Shown piece after piece: positions 8,458-16,039 of a DNA stretch of 24,371 bases. Numbering within the stretch: position 1 is the stretch's first letter; each line of letters begins with the position of its first letter. The stretch comes from an uncultured Rikenellaceae bacterium. Its GTDB lineage: Bacteria; Bacteroidota; Bacteroidia; Bacteroidales; Rikenellaceae. The notes under the pieces are model-generated. The model had not been told where the DNA came from. It was given only the letters and a program-made list of their open reading frames with translations, and did not search any database. The position numbers were made by a program, and so were the translations under genes. The stretch lies in assembly GCA_949284665.1 (NCBI GenBank), contig CASDWR010000189.1:1-24371 (forward strand). The letters are read 5' to 3'.

Positions 8458-10521
8458 TCAGAAGAATTTCACACGCATATCCTTAATATCGCTCTCTTCG
8501 GCCAACGCCTGTATACAACGCTCATTCACATAGTAAAGCGCCGTTGCATCGAGGCGCACCTTCTCACTTTCCGCAGTAGCTTCCTCGGTTGTAGTTACCG
8601 AGTCGACCTCGAACAAATAGAGCGCCGTGAAACCTTCAACCGGTTTCGAAAGCGTCTTTTCTGCAGCACCGCCGCAAATGGCACCGATCAACCGGGGTTC
8701 TGCTCCGAATTCAGGCACATAGAATGAGCTGAACTGCAAGTCTCCCACCGACTTGGGTTCTACACCGACGGCCGAAGCAATTTCATCGAGCGATCCGCCC
8801 TTCATCTCATTAGCCAGATAAGCAGCTTTTGCCTTATTCAACAACGTAGCCCGAATTTGTGCAGCAACCTGTTCTACGGGAGCGATTCCCTCCTTCCGTA
8901 CTTCGGCCAAAGCGGCGATCACATAGTTTTCATCGATCTCCATAATCTGAGAAACCGTTCCTGCCTTGTTGTTGAAGGACCAACGGATCAACTCTTTCGC
9001 GTCATCCAATCCACTGATGGTTCGATCCGTATTACGAATCCGTACATTTCTTTTCGAAAGAGCGGCATCGTTGACTGCTTGTTTAAAGGCATCGTATCCC
9101 CCCGCGGCGGCAGCCAGGAAGGAGTTAGCCTCCGTATATATCTTCTGTTGAGTAGTCGCACTCGGATCCACCCGATAGATAATGGTCGCAATCTGAGCTT
9201 TCTTCACCGATTTGGTTTTGTAGGTCAGATTCACCACATGGAGTCCATACATGGACTCCACCGTAAATACATCCCCCTGACGTGCTGCGATACAAGCTTC
9301 GCTGAATTCGGGAATCATCTGTTCAGGAGCAAAATGGCCCAAATCTCCACCGTTCTGGGCTGCAGTAGGATCCTGCGAGAAAGTTGCAGCCAGCGTTGCA
9401 AAGTCGGAACCCTTTCGGATCACACCCACCAAACTGTCGGCCAGAGCTTTCTGATCCTTGGCAAGCAAAATATGACGGGCACCGATCGTATCGGGCAACA
9501 TTCTCGTATCGGAGAGACGAGAAATCGTATACACATCGTTGTTCAGAACCGGGCCATACATTTTGCCGGCATCCTTTCCGAAAGCAATGGCAGCCATTTT
9601 GGTATCCAGATCGCTCTCCTTATAATATCTGGTATCGGGTTTTTTCTGTGAATTCAGCGTAGCATACTGCATTGGCGTATCAGTAGTTGCAAATTCGGCA
9701 GCAACTTCATCAATATACTTTTTAGCTTCGGCATAATCCTCTTCTGAAGGGAATACATCGAATACCACATATTCCACATCCCTCGATTCACCCTGACGGA
9801 ACATACGTTTGTGTTCGTCATAATATTTGCGTATTTCGGCACTTGTCACATTTACCAATGAATCGGGTACGTCGGAATAGGATTTACTCACTACCCGTGC
9901 TCCATAAGTGGTATTAGCGGCCGCAAGTCCCTGTTCCACCTCAAGGTCATTTGCGAAGAACCCCCCCGAAACCAGGGCGAAATATTTGGTCATCAAACGA
10001 TTCTGATTCATCTGATTTTTCAGGAACTCCCAAATGGCATATGCTACATTGTCGTTCCCCACATTGCCCAAAAAGTTTTTCAGCAACTCTGCATCGAAGG
10101 ATCCCGTCGAGGGATTGACGAACGTCGATGTGATCACGGGCGAAAGATAAACACCATTAATCATATCCACCTGTTCGGCATTCGAGACAAGGAAACCGAG
10201 TTTCTTAAAAGCAGGTGCATAAGCATATTTCATGATAAGTTGTTCCCAGGCGGTATTATAGACCATCTCCTGTTCCTGAGTGCTCAATGCATCCTTGTTC
10301 CACATCCTGCTGTAAATATTGGACATGTACTCCGACTGGTTCAGGAATTCGACATAACCGATATTGTTCCCTTCGATTTCACCCACGCGCATTTTCCGCG
10401 AATTGAACATGCTGCTGCCTGCCGAGAAGAAGTCACCCAACAGGAATGCGATCAGGGCCACGAAAATCACGATGGTAACAATCACACCGCCTTTCGTTCT
10501 TAAGGTGTTTAAACTTGCCAT
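8458..10521 (-). CDS. PpiD/SurA-type periplasmic foldase (parvulin peptidyl-prolyl isomerase)
   Basis: This is a membrane-anchored periplasmic chaperone that helps secreted and outer-membrane proteins fold. The N-terminus has a short basic stretch and one membrane helix at about residues 12-30 with no cleavage site, giving the PpiD topology. A SurA_N-like helical region follows (about 50-240). The rotamase domain spans about 347-435, starting ARHILLAKD and containing FSQDPTAAQNGGDLGHF and MIPEFSEA. The rest resembles a further, degenerate PPIase-like and helical chaperone region. At 687 residues it is close to the usual size for Bacteroidota PpiD homologues. It is last in the long minus-strand run, 101 bp after the CNNM-like gene, and has an internal promoter at 10570-10577. 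Its position next to lptC and a predicted barrel fits an envelope-biogenesis role. Confidence 0.92.
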   Translation of the reverse strand: MASLNTLRTKGGVIVTIVIFVALIAFLLGDFFSAGSSMFNSRKMRVGEIEGNNIGYVEFLNQSEYMSNIYSRMWNKDALSTQEQEMVYNTAWEQLIMKYAYAPAFKKLGFLVSNAEQVDMINGVYLSPVITSTFVNPSTGSFDAELLKNFLGNVGNDNVAYAIWEFLKNQMNQNRLMTKYFALVSGGFFANDLEVEQGLAAANTTYGARVVSKSYSDVPDSLVNVTSAEIRKYYDEHKRMFRQGESRDVEYVVFDVFPSEEDYAEAKKYIDEVAAEFATTDTPMQYATLNSQKKPDTRYYKESDLDTKMAAIAFGKDAGKMYGPVLNNDVYTISRLSDTRMLPDTIGARHILLAKDQKALADSLVGVIRKGSDFATLAATFSQDPTAAQNGGDLGHFAPEQMIPEFSEACIAARQGDVFTVESMYGLHVVNLTYKTKSVKKAQIATIIYRVDPSATTQQKIYTEANSFLAAAAGGYDAFKQAVNDAALSKRNVRIRNTDRTISGLDDAKELIRWSFNNKAGTVSQIMEIDENYVIAALAEVRKEGIAPVEQVAAQIRATLLNKAKAAYLANEMKGGSLDEIASAVGVEPKSVGDLQFSSFYVPEFGAEPRLIGAICGGAAEKTLSKPVEGFTALYLFEVDSVTTTEEATAESEKVRLDATALYYVNERCIQALAEESDIKDMRVKFF

Positions 10522-10569
10522 AATTTTTATTTAACTTTTATGAATTTTGTCTATTTCCAAAATTGGCTT

Positions 10570-10577
10570 CAAATATA
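10570..10577 (-). promoter_or_regulatory. Internal -7 promoter element before the ppiD-like gene
   Basis: The plus-strand CAAATATA reads TATATTTG on minus, a perfect TAnnTTTG, 48 bp upstream of the start codon. No -33 TTTG is found at proper spacing. It would let the foldase be expressed apart from the upstream genes. Confidence 0.6.
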
Positions 10578-10622
10578 CGAATTTTCCCGATTAATTTCGA
10601 CAGTCATGTGCCACAAAATCGT

Positions 10623-11870
10623 CTAAACGATCTTTATTCGAGCAAGTTCCAATCTCGAAGAAGAGGACTGTAGTATTTTAATGTGCTTATTATCAATCAC
10701 AACCACCTTGCCTACCGGCGGAATTCCATTTTCATGATAGATAATATAACCGGCCAAAGTATCGTATTCCTCGGACTCTTCGATTCCCAAATCGTACTTT
10801 TCATTCAGATACTTCACCTCCAGGCGACAAGAAAAAAGATATTCCGTTTCGCCGATCTTTTTTTCGATCATATCCTGACTGTCGTGTTCGTCTTCGATTT
10901 CGCCGAAGATCTCTTCGAGTACGTCTTCCATGGAAATGATCCCGGCCGTTCCGCCAAACTCGTCGATGACTACAGCCACAGAATTTTTTCGTTTGATAAA
11001 CTCCGTCAACAACCGTTCGGCCGGCATCGTCTCCGGCACGAAATCGACTTTCATGAGCGCTTCCCGAACGCTTTTGGGGTTTCGGAACAAGCTTTTCACA
11101 TTGACATAGCCGACAATATTGTCGACGGATCCTTCCCAAACGAAGATACGCGAATATTTACTTTGCACAAACCTTTCGGTAATCTCATCGATACCGGCAT
11201 CGATTTCGACAGCCTCCATATCAACCCGAGGGATCATACAATCCCGTACACTCACATCCGAAAAATCGAGTGCATTCTGAAATATCCGGATTTCATTCTC
11301 TTGTTCACCTTCCCCCTCCGCACTCTCTTCCAACAGGTCTTCCAGATCTCCTTTGTCGAAACCGACAACGGTATGTTCCTTCCCAACCGGTATCCCCGCC
11401 AAACGCAACATAGCGAACGAAATCCACATAACCGCTCTCGTCACCGGATAAAGCAAAAGATAACAAACGAAAAAGGGCAGCCTTAAAAAACGGAACCAAA
11501 AACCCGGATTCGACCGAACCACCGCCATTGGCAGACAAACGGCGACAAGCACTATGAAAACGGTGGCAGCCAACACCTCGATAACAATTTCAGCCCCCGT
11601 AGGGATTGTAGATCGTGCGGATATCGATTGTACCCACTCGATCACGCCCAAAGTGTAAATCACCAGAGCAATGCTGTTACCGACCAAAATCGTAGCATGA
11701 TACCGCCCCGGATTCTTCACAAACACCTCCGAGACGAATCCCAACAAACCGTTTTGTTTTCGTTCGATTTCGAGTTTCAATTTATTGGTATTGGTATACG
11801 CGACCTCCATTCCACAAAAAAATGCGGAGAGCAACACGGCAACCAATGTAAGTATCGACACGCTACCCAT
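10623..11870 (-). CDS. CNNM/CorC-like DUF21-CBS membrane protein (GldE/hemolysin-C type)
   Basis: The domain order is that of CNNM/CorC Mg2+ transport proteins: a DUF21 membrane domain (about 1-160, with hydrophobic segments near 5-25, 60-80, 97-117 and 132-158), a CBS pair (about 210-325, with CMIPRVDMEAV and VVIDEFGGTAGIISMEDVLEE), and a C-terminal CorC_HlyC domain (about 338-413). Two motifs that are normally conserved in the membrane domain are changed. The FFSG-type motif reads FFCG at 17-20, and the GEFLPK-type motif reads AVCLPM at 110-115, losing the acidic and lysine residues. VGNSIAL at 63-69 is kept. Ion transport is therefore doubtful. The gene starts 2 bp after the lptC stop, so the two are almost certainly co-transcribed. 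In other Bacteroidota the relative GldE supports the gliding lipoprotein GldD, an alternative role. Confidence 0.88.
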   Translation of the reverse strand: MGSVSILTLVAVLLSAFFCGMEVAYTNTNKLKLEIERKQNGLLGFVSEVFVKNPGRYHATILVGNSIALVIYTLGVIEWVQSISARSTIPTGAEIVIEVLAATVFIVLVAVCLPMAVVRSNPGFWFRFLRLPFFVCYLLLYPVTRAVMWISFAMLRLAGIPVGKEHTVVGFDKGDLEDLLEESAEGEGEQENEIRIFQNALDFSDVSVRDCMIPRVDMEAVEIDAGIDEITERFVQSKYSRIFVWEGSVDNIVGYVNVKSLFRNPKSVREALMKVDFVPETMPAERLLTEFIKRKNSVAVVIDEFGGTAGIISMEDVLEEIFGEIEDEHDSQDMIEKKIGETEYLFSCRLEVKYLNEKYDLGIEESEEYDTLAGYIIYHENGIPPVGKVVVIDNKHIKILQSSSSRLELARIKIV

Positions 11871-11872
11871 CT

Positions 11873-12592
11873 CTATTCCTTCGTCGGACCACTTTCCCGC
11901 CGGACCGTCTCTCCGGATAGCGGGGCATTTCCGGAAACGTTTACCGACTGATTGTCGGAGACGGTGGAGCCGCCTTGTTTTTCACCCTTGCTTTTTTCTT
12001 TCTCCTCCAAAGAATCGGTCTGTTCATTCGGTGAAACATCCAAAGCCAATTTCCCGACATAATTTCGGAAAGTCCACATTTCGAACTTGTCGTCCGATTC
12101 GAATCCCTCTCCGACAAACACATCATCGCCTTGTACCACCTTGGAATCGACATTCGAATATACTCGACGTGTTTTCTGATCCCAAAACAATTGTTGCGTA
12201 TAAAGCGTCTGATTGTTCATTCCGGTAGCCACGACATTTCCTCTTGCCTCCCACAATTCGCGATTCTCGTAAAAAATGGCATAATCAGCCACCAATGTAG
12301 ACTCGATCACTTCCGTCGAATCCTTATACGTTTCGATATCCACCCCGTAACGGAACTCCATATAGGGTTCACGTGCCAACTCGTAGCGCTCCATCAACGG
12401 GGTTTTGAACCGATAGCGCTTGTGCCCGTTCTCACTGACAATCAGTGTTAACGTATCGCTTGACTGAGTCATCAGGGTCTCAGGATTCCGCTCATCGACC
12501 TTTGGTTCGGATCGACATGAAAACAGCAAGATAGCACTCCCCGCAACGAGGAGTGCTACCATTACCTGCTGATATGCAGACCGGATCGGCAC
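11873..12592 (-). CDS. lptC: LPS export protein LptC, lipoprotein-like
   Basis: LptC forms part of the periplasmic bridge that carries LPS from the LptB2FG transporter towards LptA and the outer membrane. The jellyroll core lies at about 75-180, with the typical pattern LWEARGNVVATG, LYTQQLFWDQKTRRVYS and GEGFESDDKF followed by an aromatic strand. The start codon is GTG at 12592, 14 bp after the TPR gene's stop. It supplies Arg4 before a hydrophobic stretch and the lipobox LFSC with Cys26, so the protein is probably lipidated rather than anchored by an uncleaved helix as in E. coli. A later ATG at 12562 would remove all positive charge from the signal. Residues 190-239 are a polar, low-complexity Ser/Glu/Lys tail beyond the fold. 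Confidence 0.88.
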   Translation of the reverse strand: MPIRSAYQQVMVALLVAGSAILLFSCRSEPKVDERNPETLMTQSSDTLTLIVSENGHKRYRFKTPLMERYELAREPYMEFRYGVDIETYKDSTEVIESTLVADYAIFYENRELWEARGNVVATGMNNQTLYTQQLFWDQKTRRVYSNVDSKVVQGDDVFVGEGFESDDKFEMWTFRNYVGKLALDVSPNEQTDSLEEKEKSKGEKQGGSTVSDNQSVNVSGNAPLSGETVRRESGPTKE

Positions 12593-12606
12593 GTGCAGAA
12601 CGTTTA

Positions 12607-13950
12607 TCAGTTACCTGCTTTTACCGTAGTCCGACCGCTGATCCAACCACAGCGCACATCATACGAAGCGCCATCATTCAAACCGCGGAAGAAACACTCC
12701 TCTTTCGACGGGAAATTGGAACGGTAGGCAGCGATCAGACTCTCTACATTCTTCAACTGCGTTTCGTCATTGGCAAAAATGCGGCGTGCATTGAGGATCG
12801 TATCGTACGCCAACCAGTAAACCGTCTGGCGATCGAAATCGGCACAAGCAGTCACGCCCTCTGCATATGCTTGAGCGAGGGAGATATATGCATAACCGTT
12901 TCCAGGTTCGATATCGATGGCCATTTGAGCAAACTCAGCGGCACTTTTGGGATTTTTGGAAGCCAGTTCGGTTACAGAAATCTGTACGCAGAGATTGGCC
13001 TTCTCGGCGGGGTCGGTCTCGTTCTGAACGGCCTGATGCAAATATTCCAGTGATTTAACGAAATTTCCGTTCTTCTCATACGCCGAAGCCAACTGAATAG
13101 CAGTAGCGGTCGAAGGCTCTTTCGCAAAAAACTTTTCACCCACTTCAAAGTAGAAAGGAGTGCGACACTCCCCGCGTCCCAAGAGGTTGAATGCTTTTCG
13201 GAGGTTTTCCAGATTATCGGGTTCACTCTCCAGGCGAACTTTGAAGATCTTCTCAAGGTTTTCGCAATTGGCCGCACCGCTATTTATAAATAAGGCATCG
13301 AATGTAGTCTTTGCCTCATCGGCCGAAGGATCAGTAACTTTTTCCATAAGTGCGGCGAGTTTTTCGTAATCATTCATGTACTCGTCCGTTTCAAGAATCT
13401 CCGACTTATAGTCTTCGGTCAACTCGTTGAAGAAAAGATTGATCAAATCGGGATTAGGATCATCGATACTTGCGTTGATTGCCTCCATGAAAACATTCCG
13501 GATTCCCTCACGATCACTGGATTTGAAAGTCAGATAATCTTTTGCCTTTAGTTCCAGGATGTAGGTCCGGCCATAACGCTCGTGATCGCCGAAATACTTC
13601 ATACGCAAGTCATAGAGCATCATAAGAGAATCGGCAAACATGTTCCTTTCAGGCAAAGTTCTGGCCCGGTTGATCTTATTTCTGTAAATATTGATGCCGT
13701 ACACATAGATACTTTGAAGCGCACCGGGACAATTTTCAATCAACTGAGGCAAATAACTGGTAGCCAATGCAAAGTTATTATTGTCGTACGCATCCTTGTA
13801 ATAATTGAAAATCATGACATTCTGATGTCGTTGTTCCTGTGTGGCATTTTCGCCCCACTCCGGACCGAACTGCTGATTCTGAGCGGACAGATTTACACCC
13901 GAAACGACCAGAAGTACGAAAAACAGTAATTGTAACCCCTTCGATTTCAT
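12607..13950 (-). CDS. Periplasmic TPR protein of unknown function
   Basis: A Sec signal peptide (KSKG basic start, hydrophobic core to about residue 20, likely cleavage after LSA at 23) indicates export. The mature part is helical, with recognisable TPR units at about 280-310 (IQLASAYEKNGNFVKSLEYL) and 335-365 (SAAEFAQMAIDIEPGNGYAY) and weaker repeats earlier. The C-terminal segment contains SNFPSKEECFFRGLNDGASY and then RCGWISGRTTVK, an unusually well-formed tail that may bind a partner. The gene sits between a predicted barrel and lptC, so a scaffold or adaptor role in envelope assembly is plausible but unproven. The start codon is preceded by an AAAGGAG Shine-Dalgarno, rare in this phylum. 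I recognise the type but no studied function. Confidence 0.85.
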   Translation of the reverse strand: MKSKGLQLLFFVLLVVSGVNLSAQNQQFGPEWGENATQEQRHQNVMIFNYYKDAYDNNNFALATSYLPQLIENCPGALQSIYVYGINIYRNKINRARTLPERNMFADSLMMLYDLRMKYFGDHERYGRTYILELKAKDYLTFKSSDREGIRNVFMEAINASIDDPNPDLINLFFNELTEDYKSEILETDEYMNDYEKLAALMEKVTDPSADEAKTTFDALFINSGAANCENLEKIFKVRLESEPDNLENLRKAFNLLGRGECRTPFYFEVGEKFFAKEPSTATAIQLASAYEKNGNFVKSLEYLHQAVQNETDPAEKANLCVQISVTELASKNPKSAAEFAQMAIDIEPGNGYAYISLAQAYAEGVTACADFDRQTVYWLAYDTILNARRIFANDETQLKNVESLIAAYRSNFPSKEECFFRGLNDGASYDVRCGWISGRTTVKAGN

Positions 13951-13957
13951 AACAACT

Positions 13958-13964
13958 CTCCTTT
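13958..13964 (-). promoter_or_regulatory. Strong Shine-Dalgarno before the TPR gene
   Basis: On the minus strand the bases before the ATG at 13950 read AAAGGAGAGTTGTT, placing AAAGGAG seven bases upstream at ideal spacing. Bacteroidota ribosomes generally mask their anti-SD and genes lack SDs, so this is exceptional in the window and supports the chosen start. Confidence 0.7.
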
Positions 13965-13997
13965 AATTTACTATCATAATATATATTTTACTATCTT

Positions 13998-15299
13998 TTA
14001 ATCGTATTTTGGTTTTACAAACCAGTAATCTTCACCGAACAGGCTCAATCCCACGGAAAATTTAACGAAGTTTTCCCGGATCATACCGTTGTTGATATTT
14101 CCCCTTCTGCCGAGTTCCAAGCCAAGGTCGAGACTGTTCCGTGCGGTCATTCCCAACGGGATACCAATTCCGAAGGTCAATGCGCCCTCGTTGATCTTCT
14201 GTCCTTTGAGAACCATGTAATAGTTGCTGTACCGGAAACCGGCCCGATATGTCCATCGTTTCAGCAGATTCCGCACATCGCCTGGATTGGGAGTAAATTG
14301 TCCTCCGAAACGAATCGTATGCGTATTGCGAAAATCGACCTCCTCGGTTTTGTCTGCGCTGTTGACTTCTCCCCAATTGCTGAAAGCATAATCAGCCCCG
14401 ATGCTGAACTTTGCCCTGTGCAGGAAAAATCCCACGCCATAGGTATCGGGCAATCGGAAATTCGATGTATAGTGTTTATAGAGAACCGTATCGCCATTGT
14501 AGTTATTGGAAGGCAAATAATTGGTCACTTTCCCATTCATCCGGCCACCCATATTGTAAACGGCACCGACCGTCAGAATCGTCTTGGGGTTGTAGATCAG
14601 GTTGGCCTGTATCCCGAAGTTTGCCATCACCCGATTGATCTCTTCATCCTTTTGTCCTGAAACAGAAGAGAGGGTTCCGCTACCCGTAACCTGGGTGATC
14701 GATGTCCCGTATGCCCGTTCGATATTGCCATGATAGTAAACGGCTTCGGCGCCGATCGATACATTACGGAAAAGTTCGTATCCCACACCCCATTTGAACT
14801 GGGTAACGCCCCCTGAACCTTCATATACGTATTTTACCTGACAGATCGTTGCACCCACATCCTGTGACTGGTCGATGCCTTGTACCCGGTAACCCACGCT
14901 ACTGAAAGGCGTTATGCTAACCGTTGTTCCGAGTCGTCTCGCCAAGGGGAGCGAAAGAGCCACATCCCGCACATTGAATGTATTGTGCAGATTTTTGGCC
15001 GAAGCAGTTTTAGCGTAAAAGTTCTGTCCTTCCAAGCCGAAATTGAAAATCGCGCTCTTTTGTCCGATCGAGCTGTAAGAAGCAGGATTCATATAATTGA
15101 TATTAAAGGAGCTGCGATATCCTATTCCCGCTCCGCCCATACTACGAATATTGGCGGGTCCCTGAATAGACAAGTCGCCGATACCATAGAATGTATAGGG
15201 GGAAAAGGCATTGATGCTACTGCCCTGCCCTTTTACGACAGAAGGCAGTCCCATAGCAATCACCGACAATACGCCAACAACTATTTTTCTACCCTGCAT
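13998..15299 (-). CDS. Predicted outer-membrane beta-barrel, FadL/PorV-like
   Basis: The protein has a Sec signal peptide (basic MQGRK, hydrophobic core, likely cleavage near VKG/QGSS around residue 24) and then a mature chain rich in alternating hydrophobic, glycine and aromatic residues typical of beta-strands. It ends in a polar-aromatic stretch (SLFGEDYWFVKPKYD). Near the N-terminus, YMNPASYSSI resembles the NPA motif of FadL/PorV-type barrels. The 433 residues would suit about 14 strands. Its start overlaps the end of coaX by 11 bp, implying translational coupling, and it precedes the TPR protein by 47 bp. Transport of a hydrophobic substrate or a role in secretion are both possible; no ligand can be named. 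Confidence 0.8.
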   Translation of the reverse strand: MQGRKIVVGVLSVIAMGLPSVVKGQGSSINAFSPYTFYGIGDLSIQGPANIRSMGGAGIGYRSSFNINYMNPASYSSIGQKSAIFNFGLEGQNFYAKTASAKNLHNTFNVRDVALSLPLARRLGTTVSITPFSSVGYRVQGIDQSQDVGATICQVKYVYEGSGGVTQFKWGVGYELFRNVSIGAEAVYYHGNIERAYGTSITQVTGSGTLSSVSGQKDEEINRVMANFGIQANLIYNPKTILTVGAVYNMGGRMNGKVTNYLPSNNYNGDTVLYKHYTSNFRLPDTYGVGFFLHRAKFSIGADYAFSNWGEVNSADKTEEVDFRNTHTIRFGGQFTPNPGDVRNLLKRWTYRAGFRYSNYYMVLKGQKINEGALTFGIGIPLGMTARNSLDLGLELGRRGNINNGMIRENFVKFSVGLSLFGEDYWFVKPKYD

Positions 15300-16017
15300 T
15301 ATGTTCTAAAATTCTGTTCAACCCGATAGTAACCAGATCGTAATTTGCAAATATCGTATTTTTTAATCGATCTACAAAAAATTTTGCATCTCCGCCGGTA
15401 AAAATCACCGATAAATTTTCAAATCTGCGATTCAATCGTTCCATGTATCCCTCCATTTCGAACACCACTCCGTTCAGGACACCGCTTACGATCGCCTCAG
15501 TGGTGGTTCCACCCAACAACGGGTATGATTCGGTAAAATCGCACATCGGAAGGTTTGCGGTAAATTCGTGCAAGGATCGGAAACGACACCACACCCCCGG
15601 CAAAATGTTGCCTCCAAGATATTCGCCTTCTGTGGTGACCACATCGACAGTTATGGCCGTACCGAAATCGGCAATCATAACATTTCTGTCCGGCATGAGC
15701 CAATGTGCACCTACAGCGGCGGCCAACCTGTCCTGACCGAGAGTCTCGGGAGTTCGATAGCTGTTTTTAATAGGGACGGGCGTATCCGGGGACTGACGGA
15801 CAAAAAGTTCCATACGTCGTTCCAGCCACCCTTCAACCTCTGCCATAGGACCCCGCGTAGAGGCGAGAATTGCCCGCTTCAAATCGGGGAAATCCGCACT
15901 CAACCGTTCCAGATCTGCCGTACCGAGATTCTCCGTTGAGAAACGACCCGCCACCTCATCGCCATCAAAAACGACGAGTTTCGCACAACTGTTTCCTATA
16001 TCGGCGACCAGATTCAT
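15289..16017 (-). CDS. coaX: Type III pantothenate kinase
   Basis: CoaX phosphorylates pantothenate, the first step of coenzyme A synthesis. It belongs to the ASKHA fold and, unlike CoaA, is not feedback-inhibited by CoA. Key motifs are the phosphate-binding DIGNS at 6-10, GQDRL at 94-98 with the likely catalytic Asp96, DFGTAITVD at 117-125, GGNILPG at 136-142, and FTGGDA at 206-211. I prefer the start MNLVADIGNS at 16017 (242 residues), which matches the conserved N-terminus; an in-frame ATG at 16026 would add three residues. It follows mfd by 22 bp and overlaps the barrel gene by 11 bp. Catalytic residues appear intact. Confidence 0.94.
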   Translation of the reverse strand: MNLVADIGNSCAKLVVFDGDEVAGRFSTENLGTADLERLSADFPDLKRAILASTRGPMAEVEGWLERRMELFVRQSPDTPVPIKNSYRTPETLGQDRLAAAVGAHWLMPDRNVMIADFGTAITVDVVTTEGEYLGGNILPGVWCRFRSLHEFTANLPMCDFTESYPLLGGTTTEAIVSGVLNGVVFEMEGYMERLNRRFENLSVIFTGGDAKFFVDRLKNTIFANYDLVTIGLNRILEHNAG

Positions 16018-16039
16018 TTTTCCCATTCGACCGTTCGTT

